5,158 nucleotides of DNA, taken from NCBI GenBank assembly GCA_964460985.1, contig CAYWQX010000062.1, positions 1 to 5,158 on the forward strand, read 5' to 3'. Both the position numbers and the translations under genes were made by a program. This stretch comes from CAZABG01 sp964460985. Lineage in GTDB: Bacteria; Chlamydiota; Chlamydiia; Chlamydiales; Parachlamydiaceae. Below are positions 1 through 3,953 of this stretch, piece after piece; the first letter of the stretch is position 1, and the number at the start of each line of letters is the position of its first letter. The notes beneath the pieces were generated by a model. That model was not told the DNA's origin and did no database searches. It saw nothing but the letters and a program-made list of their open reading frames with translations.

Positions 1-613
1 CGGATTCAAATTTCGAGCTCACCTCATCGATCAGCGCTTTCCTTCTCGGGAAAAGCGTATCTCCCAACTTGGAAAGTCTTTCAAAGAACTTGTTTTTCAC
101 CTTGATTCGCATCTCGGTTTTAATAAGCTCTTTTCTTAAAGCATGAATTCTGGATGCATAGGCATTTAAAAAATTAAGCTCTCTTTGCATCGCTTCAAAT
201 AAGCTATAGTTCTCTTGAATAGAATGGATATTCGGCAATTCAACCGATGCCGCTTCATTAATCAGCTGATCCAATCCTCCAAGCTCGCTTTCTAATGCTT
301 GAATCGCGAGTTCGATCTGCTCAATATTGAAGGCGCTCTCTTCGTCTAGAAGATCTTTGAGCCTTCTCGCCTCTTTGGACAATTCGCTATACTTACCCCA
401 AAGCTGGCTTCTCACCAAAGGGTTATCCACCATTTTGAAAAGTTCAACGCATTTCTCCCTGGCATCCCAGAATGGTTTAAACTGAGGGCTTGAGGAGGTA
501 GAAAGCATCGCTTCCATGTACTCCATCAAAGCTTTAAGCTTATCTTCCGGCAGTGCATGCGCTGCAAGTCGTTCGTTGAGTTCATTGTGGGAAGCTTCTT
601 TGTGTTCTGTCAT
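1..613 (-). CDS. Unrecognised helical protein, N-terminal 204 residues (3' end outside window)
   Basis: An uninterrupted reading frame runs from an ATG at 613-611 to base 1 without a stop, so the gene is real but cut by the window edge. I do not recognise the family. The protein starts MTEHKEASHNELNERLAAHA and is rich in Glu, Lys, Leu and Ala with few Gly or Pro. Long heptad-like stretches (about residues 65-110 and 125-185) suggest helical bundles or coiled coil. There is no signal peptide or membrane segment, so a cytoplasmic protein is likely. The visible end contains a basic-aromatic patch, LFPRRKALIDEVSSKF. An in-frame ATG four codons upstream (625-623) is an alternative start. I prefer 613 because a GGA lies 7 bases before it, while 625 has no clear Shine-Dalgarno sequence. 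A possible promoter lies at 657-686. The gene is separated from miaA by a repeat-filled spacer and is probably its own transcription unit. It could be a chlamydia-specific conserved hypothetical, but that is only a guess from position. Confidence 0.8.
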   Translation of the reverse strand, partial: MTEHKEASHNELNERLAAHALPEDKLKALMEYMEAMLSTSSSPQFKPFWDAREKCVELFKMVDNPLVRSQLWGKYSELSKEARRLKDLLDEESAFNIEQIELAIQALESELGGLDQLINEAASVELPNIHSIQENYSLFEAMQRELNFLNAYASRIHALRKELIKTEMRIKVKNKFFERLSKLGDTLFPRRKALIDEVSSKFES

Positions 614-656
614 GGTTTGTTCCATAGCCGAGGTATCTTGATTGAAGTGAAGAAGA

Positions 657-686
657 AATATAACACGATCTCCCTCAAAGAGTAAA
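657..686 (-). promoter_or_regulatory. Possible sigma70-type promoter for the 613-1 gene
   Basis: Read on the minus strand, a -35-like TTTACT (686-681) and a -10-like TATATT (662-657, five of six consensus bases) are 18 bp apart. A transcript would start near 650, giving a 5' leader of roughly 35-40 nt before the ATG at 613. The -35 hexamer is only a moderate match (four of six), and AT-rich spacers produce such pairs by chance. The position directly upstream of an orphan gene after a likely terminator supports it. Confidence 0.4.
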
Positions 687-713
687 CCTAAATGTGACAC
701 TTACTCTCTTTGA
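675..713. repeat. Short inverted repeat over the putative promoter
   Basis: TCAAAGAGTAA (675-685) is the inverted complement of TTACTCTCTTTGA (701-713), apart from a two-base bulge, with a 15-nt spacer. The left arm covers the proposed -35 box of the 613-1 gene. It could be an operator or a small RNA hairpin. No T-run follows in either direction, so it does not look like an intrinsic terminator. Function is unknown. Confidence 0.4.
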
Positions 714-745
714 AAGTTTAAAGGTAGTTTACCTCTGTTCTTTCC

Positions 746-803
746 CGACTCCACACAGTTTTTACTCATTTAAGCGCACTCTAAAATTGAAAAACGGCGC
801 CGA
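746..803 (+). repeat. 58-bp repeat, copy A (lone half-element)
   Basis: This stretch runs from CGACTCCACACA to CGGCGCCGA and aligns without gaps to 867-924. The first 12 bases and the last 21 (TAAAATTGAAAAACGGCGCCGA region) are essentially identical, while the middle has drifted. Both copies are followed by TTATAGGC (804-811 here, 930-937 in copy B, where five extra bases TGACA intervene). Copy A lacks the inverted partner arm that copy B has. After TTATAGGC it passes almost at once to TAAGCCAAAA (813-822), which reappears in the right arm at 978-987. That is what an internal deletion of a B/C-type element would leave. No coding potential is apparent. Confidence 0.8.
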
Positions 804-866
804 TTATAGGCCTAAGCCAAAACCCACTCCTCCATCAACACATCTCAAATCTATATACTTATTTTT

Positions 867-924
867 CGACTCCACACAAATTTTGGTTATTTAGGCGCTG
901 GCTAAAATTGAAAAACGGCGCCGA
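867..924 (+). repeat. 58-bp repeat, copy B (left arm of hairpin element)
   Basis: This is the second direct copy, 121 bp downstream of copy A and the same length. It begins with CGACTCCACACA and ends with CGGCGCCGA. Unlike copy A it is followed 24 nt later by an inverted copy, so it is the left arm of the palindromic element at 867-1001. Confidence 0.8.
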
Positions 925-964
925 TGACATTATAGGCATAAGGCGAGGCGCCGTTCTTCAATTT
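905..964 (-). terminator. Likely intrinsic terminator downstream of miaA
   Basis: On the minus-strand transcript, about 60 nt after the miaA stop, a GC-rich stem ending AACGGCGCC (955-947) pairs with GGCGCCGTT after a 24-nt loop. Its 3' arm runs directly into a T-run (915-911, then AATTTTA). GC stem plus U-run is the layout of a rho-independent terminator, and the location fits the end of the ssb-rsbV-miaA unit. The long loop and the pairing of the U-run with upstream A residues make it atypical. The hairpin is the core of the palindromic element. Confidence 0.45.
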
Positions 965-1025
965 GAGCCCGCATAAATAAGCCAAAAAATTTGTTGAGGA
1001 GGAGCTACTATCTACTTCTCGGCCC

Positions 1026-2063
1026 TCAAAGGCCTAGTTCATAATCCTGTTTTATAATATCGAGCACAACTTCTTGGTCGTGGAGATCGAGATCGAACCA
1101 CTTATAGTCGCGCTCTTTTCGGAACCAGGTAAGCTGCCTTTTCGCATAATTCCGGGAAGCCTGCTTAAAGAGCGTCTCATACTGTTTAAAATCTTCATTT
1201 GACTGCGGAGTCTCGAGAAAATCAAGCGTCTGACGATACCCTATCGCCTGGGAGGCGGAAGGATTTTCTTTAATGCCCTCTCCGATTAAATATTTAACCT
1301 CATCGATGAGTCCGTCGCGGATCATCTTATCGCATCTTTTTTCGATCCGATGATAGAGCTTATCTTTAGGCCGGTGGAGAAACCAGCAGCGAAAATCGTA
1401 GTTTTGAGGGCGCTTGCGTTGTTTCCAGGAAAGTTTTGACACTTTTTTGCCGGTTAGCTGGATGATCTCAAGCGCGCGAACAATTTTTTGTTTATCATTT
1501 TTGGTAATCGTGCGGGCATATTCGAGATCAAGCTGGGAGAGTTTTTCGTACAAGCTTTGCGCGCCCTTCTCGTCAAACTCATTTTCAAGAGCTTTTCGAA
1601 GCTCGGGCACAGAAGGGGGGCCCGACGGAGGGCCATAAATCAGGGAATGAAGATAAAATCCGGAGCCGCCCACCACAATCGGCACCTTTTCCCGGCCGAT
1701 AATTTCTAAAATTTTGTGGCGCGCTTCATAGTAAAAATCGACCACATTAAAAATTTCTTTAACGCTTCTAATATCTACTAAATGATGCGGCACTCTCTCT
1801 AGATCTTCTTTCGATGGCTTGGCAGTGCCAATATTCATCCCTTTGTAGACTTGCATCGAGTCGGCGGTGATGATCTCACCCCCCATTTGCTCGGCAAGTT
1901 CAAGGGCCAGATCCGATTTGCCTGTGGCCGTAGGGCCAGCTAGGACGATAACTCTTTTTTTATTTTTTTGAAGTTTGGATGGGATATCTTTTTGAGCTTG
2001 GCTGGCAAGCCCCACAAAAATTCTTTCGATTTCATCTTTTTCTATTGATATCCCTAAGCCCAC
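1026..2063 (-). CDS. miaA: tRNA dimethylallyltransferase MiaA
   Basis: MiaA transfers a dimethylallyl group from DMAPP to N6 of adenosine 37 in tRNAs reading codons that start with U, the first step of (m)i6A37 synthesis, in the cytoplasm. The 345-residue translation carries the P-loop GPTATGKS (43-50), the signature DSMQVYKGMNIGTAKP (68-83), GGSGFYLHSLIYG (132-144), SQAIGYRQ (271-278) and the tRNA-binding C-terminal RNYAKRQLTWFRK (304-316). All are family hallmarks, so the enzyme should be active. The start is uncertain. The frame opens on GTG at 2063 with only a distant GGGGA, and the P-loop then sits about 30 residues later than in typical MiaA. A GTG at codon 17 is an alternative, and an ATG at 2076-2074 is out of frame. 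The gene lies 20 bp after rsbV and is the last gene before the repeat spacer. No substitutions of key residues were seen. Confidence 0.96.
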   Translation of the reverse strand: MGLGISIEKDEIERIFVGLASQAQKDIPSKLQKNKKRVIVLAGPTATGKSDLALELAEQMGGEIITADSMQVYKGMNIGTAKPSKEDLERVPHHLVDIRSVKEIFNVVDFYYEARHKILEIIGREKVPIVVGGSGFYLHSLIYGPPSGPPSVPELRKALENEFDEKGAQSLYEKLSQLDLEYARTITKNDKQKIVRALEIIQLTGKKVSKLSWKQRKRPQNYDFRCWFLHRPKDKLYHRIEKRCDKMIRDGLIDEVKYLIGEGIKENPSASQAIGYRQTLDFLETPQSNEDFKQYETLFKQASRNYAKRQLTWFRKERDYKWFDLDLHDQEVVLDIIKQDYELGL

Positions 2064-2083
2064 TTGAAGCGACCATTCCCCGC

Positions 2084-2437
2084 TTAAAATTTGTTAAGCG
2101 CATCCTCTTCCGTACGTGCAAGCTCAAGAACATGGTCAAATCCCGACATCTTGAGTACATCCATTACGTTATGAGTCACGTTGCATAAAATCAGTTTACC
2201 AGATAGCGACTTTAATTTTTTAGTCGTTGAGAGAAGCATTCTCATTCCGGCGCTTGAAATGTAGTCGACCTGGGCAAAATCGAGAAGGAGCTTATAGTTT
2301 CCGGCATTGATGTAATCAAAAACTTTTTTTTCTGTCAGCGGAGTTGAGATGGCATCGAGACGTCCTTTAAGACGAAGAATGCATCTATCTCCTGACTTTT
2401 GCTCTTGAATATCTATTACCCCTTCGGATATGCCCAT
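2084..2437 (-). CDS. rsbV: STAS-domain anti-sigma factor antagonist, RsbV type
   Basis: This is a 117-residue single-domain protein of the SpoIIAA/RsbV family. These bind an anti-sigma kinase (RsbW/SpoIIAB) when unphosphorylated, are inactivated by phosphorylation on a conserved serine, and are restored by a PP2C-type phosphatase. The STAS fold spans about residues 8-112. It contains LRLKGRLDAIS (21-31), the core strand LLLDFAQVDYI (50-60) and the phosphorylation loop SSAGMRMLL (61-69). By alignment with the DSSG loop of SpoIIAA, Ser61 would be the phosphorylated residue, although the preceding Asp is Ile here. The ATG at 2437 has AGGA (2448-2445) 7 bases upstream. The gene starts 12 bp after ssb, so the two are probably co-transcribed. 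No kinase or phosphatase partner lies in the window. Chlamydiae are known to carry two RsbV paralogues; which one this is cannot be settled here. The target may be something other than a sigma factor. Confidence 0.9.
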   Translation of the reverse strand: MGISEGVIDIQEQKSGDRCILRLKGRLDAISTPLTEKKVFDYINAGNYKLLLDFAQVDYISSAGMRMLLSTTKKLKSLSGKLILCNVTHNVMDVLKMSGFDHVLELARTEEDALNKF

Positions 2438-2449
2438 GATCTTTTCCTT

Positions 2450-2842
2450 TTAATATTTGTCGTCGTAAGCCGGCTGGCAGGATGCAGCTTCATGCACTTT
2501 TTCCTGCGCGTTTCTACGATCCAAAAACTGTACTCTCTCCGCAGCAACTCGGAGCTTGCATCTTTTTTCACCGTCTTTTCCGATCCAGGTGTCGAGCTGC
2601 AATCTCCCTTCCACTAAAACGGTGGAAGAACATTCGAGAAGCTGCGAGCAAGTTTCAGCTTGCTTACCCCAGACAACTACATCGACAAAGCAAACTTCCT
2701 GCTGCTTTTCCCCATTCAACGTTACAAATTCTCGGTTAAGCGCTACTAGTAAATCGGTGACAGCTATTCCATTTGGTGTTTTTCTGAGTTCAGGTTTGCG
2801 TGTAAGTCGACCAGCGATGATAACTTTATTTAACGATGCCAT
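2450..2842 (-). CDS. ssb: Single-stranded DNA-binding protein (SSB), atypical short tail
   Basis: SSB coats single-stranded DNA in replication, recombination and repair, usually as a tetramer. The 130-residue product has one OB fold (about 4-108). It begins NKVIIAGRLTRKPELR (5-20) and continues through ALNREF, FVDVVVWGKQAET (52-64), LVEGRLQLDTW (76-86) and a closing VQFL strand, all standard for bacterial SSB. The tail after the OB fold is only about 22 residues. It ends PAYDDKY instead of the usual acidic tip DDIPF, which normally docks partner proteins such as PriA, RecO or Exo I. The protein has five cysteines (51, 65, 71, 95, 122), which is unusual for SSB. The ATG at 2842 is preceded by AGGAAA (2853-2848), a good Shine-Dalgarno sequence. 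A possible promoter lies at 2897-2925, and rsbV follows after 12 bp. It could be a second, specialised SSB paralogue rather than the main cellular one. Identity as SSB is firm; role is inferred. Confidence 0.94.
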   Translation of the reverse strand: MASLNKVIIAGRLTRKPELRKTPNGIAVTDLLVALNREFVTLNGEKQQEVCFVDVVVWGKQAETCSQLLECSSTVLVEGRLQLDTWIGKDGEKRCKLRVAAERVQFLDRRNAQEKVHEAASCQPAYDDKY

Positions 2843-2867
2843 TGTTCTTTCCTGTTTTACCGGTTGT

Positions 2868-2880
2868 ATTATTGAATAAT
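2868..2880. repeat. 13-bp perfect palindrome upstream of ssb
   Basis: ATTATTGAATAAT is a perfect inverted repeat around a central G. It lies 26 bp before the ssb start codon, between the proposed -10 box and the Shine-Dalgarno sequence. The shape suits a dimeric repressor site, but AT-rich palindromes of this size arise by chance, and nothing else marks it as an operator. It has too little GC to be a terminator for cutA. Confidence 0.25.
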
Positions 2881-2896
2881 CTTTAGACTTTACCGT

Positions 2897-2925
2897 ATCA
2901 TATTTATTTTTTACGCTCTAGCTAA
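2897..2925 (-). promoter_or_regulatory. Possible promoter for ssb-rsbV-miaA
   Basis: On the minus strand, TTAGCT (2925-2920, three of six -35 bases) and TATGAT (2902-2897, five of six -10 bases) are separated by exactly 17 bp with an A-rich spacer. The predicted start near 2890 leaves a leader of about 50 nt with the ssb Shine-Dalgarno sequence in place. The -35 box lies in the last codons of cutA. The 68-bp gap before ssb is the only sizeable gap between 5158 and 1026, which makes it the natural place for an internal promoter. Read-through from cutA is not excluded, as no terminator is visible. Confidence 0.35.
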
Positions 2926-3237
2926 TTTAGTGGAATTTTCAAGCCAATCTAGGTATTCTTTTGAGGCTCCATCAAAACCTCGCCACACTATCTCAGGGAC
3001 TTGCATTTTACTGTTTTTAGAAATCGTTTCAAGGATATGGTTCAAATGATCTTTTGTCGTTTTAAAAATGACTAAAGTTCCCTGATCTGTCTCAAGCTGA
3101 TTATTCCACATGGATATCATTTCAACCCACGGGATGATTTTCGCCTCTGCGACATATCGATCTTGGACTAAGAATCTTGACACTTTTCTCGCTTCATCAA
3201 TCGATCCGGCAGTCCATGTGATTTCAATGAGGTCCAT
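2911..3237 (-). CDS. cutA: CutA-like protein (CutA1 family)
   Basis: CutA1 proteins are small, very stable trimers with a ferredoxin-like fold. They were first linked to divalent cation (copper) tolerance, but their true cellular role is unsettled. The 108-residue length is normal for the family. Recognisable blocks are the N-terminal strand and helix ITWTAGSIDEARKVSRFLV (6-24), AKIIPWVEMISMWNNQLE (32-49), the strand TLVIFKTTKDHL (54-65), the VPEIV motif (80-84) and the closing YLDWL (95-99). The family's usual HPY before the PEI motif is absent (here SKMQV), and the protein has no cysteine at all. Metal-binding claims should therefore not be carried over. No signal peptide is seen, so it is probably cytoplasmic. 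The ATG at 3237 follows the ftsQ-like stop by 2 bp, and its GGAG Shine-Dalgarno (3246-3243) overlaps the last ftsQ codons. It is therefore translated from the same message. I recall CutA near murC-ddl in other chlamydiae too. Confidence 0.88.
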   Translation of the reverse strand: MDLIEITWTAGSIDEARKVSRFLVQDRYVAEAKIIPWVEMISMWNNQLETDQGTLVIFKTTKDHLNHILETISKNSKMQVPEIVWRGFDGASKEYLDWLENSTKLARA

Positions 3238-3239
3238 AT

Positions 3240-3953
3240 TTACTCCAAAGGCTTAATGATTAGTTGATTAGGTATTCTAGCTTCAATAATGTCCTGAGAA
3301 ATATTGATTTTTTTTAGGTATTCTAAAGCGTGGACGTCATACGGGTTCAACCGGACGAACGATTTTCCAATCTTTAAAACCATCTCCCTTTCGCCAAGAG
3401 AGTCTGAGGCCGTATGGGAGAGATCGAGACCTTTTAGTGGCAAATCCAGCTCTTTCATTTTTTTTAGAATCGGTAAAACCTCGCTCATATCTACTTTGTC
3501 GCCCCATTTAACCTGGGAGCTCAAGCGAATCTCGGGAAGTTTTTTGGGAGAAAAAAAAGGGTAGTAAGGAAATACGACCCCTTCTTCATCGATCGCAGTG
3601 TTAGAGAGTCCTGCCATCAAAAATAAGGGGCGTCTTAATTCATACTCGACAAGCAGTGTGGAGGGAGGTATTCGCTTGAGCTCAACGTTTTTAAAGACGT
3701 GTAAATTGTTCAAATGCTCCTCTCCCTTTTTAAGGGGAAATTTATAGAGATTGGTCGGCTTATCGACCGATAAACCCAGATATTCGCTAAAAAGGGCATT
3801 TGGAAGAGAAAGGGGCGATCTGCACTTACAGACAAGCGCGAGGATTGTGTACTTGGGGTCGTTTTCCTGTTTTGACTTCAGGTATTCAAACCCAAAATAA
3901 ACGCTCCAAGGTATGCCCGAAATAAGTGCTAGGCTGATTAATAATGCTCTCAA
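3240..3953 (-). CDS. ftsQ: FtsQ/DivIB-like cell division protein with POTRA domain
   Basis: FtsQ is a bitopic inner-membrane protein that joins FtsB and FtsL at the septum and helps recruit and activate septal peptidoglycan synthesis. The 237-residue product starts with one hydrophobic segment (about 3-24) after a single Arg, followed by a Lys/Glu-rich stretch. Residues about 36-112 fit a POTRA domain: LGLSVDKPTNLYKF (59-72), then HLNNLHVFKNVELKRIPPST (80-99) and VEYELRRPLF. AIDEEGVVFPY (120-130) is the usual opening of the FtsQ beta domain. The start is a TTG (3953-3951) overlapping the murC-ddl stop as TTGA. An in-frame stop three codons upstream (3962-3960) rules out a longer protein, and a later start would lose the membrane segment. 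Translational coupling to murC-ddl is likely. The cytoplasmic tail is nearly absent, whereas most FtsQ have 20 or more residues there. Chlamydiae lack FtsZ, and a divergent FtsQ (Ct764, as I recall) has been described for them. Assignment rests on domain layout and context rather than strong motifs. Confidence 0.78.
   Translation of the reverse strand: MRALLISLALISGIPWSVYFGFEYLKSKQENDPKYTILALVCKCRSPLSLPNALFSEYLGLSVDKPTNLYKFPLKKGEEHLNNLHVFKNVELKRIPPSTLLVEYELRRPLFLMAGLSNTAIDEEGVVFPYYPFFSPKKLPEIRLSSQVKWGDKVDMSEVLPILKKMKELDLPLKGLDLSHTASDSLGEREMVLKIGKSFVRLNPYDVHALEYLKKINISQDIIEARIPNQLIIKPLE

Larger units (their letters stand above)
867..1001. mobile_element. Palindromic MITE-like element (long imperfect hairpin)
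   Basis: Bases 870-922 and 947-1001 are inverted copies of one another. The inner 23 bases (900-922 against 969-947) pair with two mismatches, and the outer part pairs with small gaps through TTATTTA, AAATTTT and a terminal CTCC/GGAG. The loop (923-946) is 24 nt and carries TTATAGGC, also found beside copy A. There is no open frame for a transposase, so if mobile the element would be non-autonomous. A second, half copy lies 121 bp to the left. Possible imperfect target duplications, CTATATACTT (851-860) and CTATCTACTT (1008-1017), flank it at a short distance, but they differ at one base and do not abut the arms. The inverted repeat is plain in the sequence; mobility is inference. It could instead be a structured terminator or a vegetative repeat family such as REP/ERIC-like units. 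Confidence 0.55.
614..1025. other. Non-coding spacer of about 400 bp
   Basis: No gene can be supported between the miaA stop and the start of the 613-1 gene. The only sizeable open frame (694-894, plus strand) runs through the repeats, has no Shine-Dalgarno sequence and has a low-complexity composition, so it is not called. From left to right the spacer holds the putative promoter and inverted repeat of the leftward gene, repeat copy A (746-803), about 60 bp of AC-rich sequence without features, the palindromic element (867-1001) and a short stretch before the miaA stop. Such a long spacer stands out against the tight packing of the rest of the window. Confidence 0.7.

Noticed and set aside
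694..894. Plus-strand open frame of 66 codons in the spacer
   Set aside because: It runs through repeat copy A and the start of copy B, lacks a Shine-Dalgarno sequence, and its composition (Pro/Lys/Ser-rich, low complexity) looks like translated non-coding DNA.
746..1001. CRISPR array from the repeated 58-bp units
   Set aside because: There are only two direct copies with a single 63-bp spacer, one inverted copy, and no cas genes; the arrangement is that of a palindromic element.
1021..1034. GGCC-CTCAAA-GGCC as terminator of miaA
   Set aside because: The stem is only 4 bp, overlaps the stop codon and has no T-run.
1414..1709. Plus- and minus-strand frames of 60-74 codons inside miaA
   Set aside because: They lie in other frames of a gene with full family motifs and show no recognisable domain or ribosome binding site.
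2482..2879. Plus-strand frames of 85 and 107 codons opposite ssb
   Set aside because: They are antisense shadows of a well-conserved OB-fold gene and have no family resemblance.
2843..2910. Terminator between cutA and ssb
   Set aside because: The gap has no GC-rich stem; the only palindrome is a pure AT one with a single-base centre.
3304..3564. Plus-strand frame of 86 codons opposite the ftsQ-like gene
   Set aside because: It is an antisense shadow with no start signal or recognisable motif.
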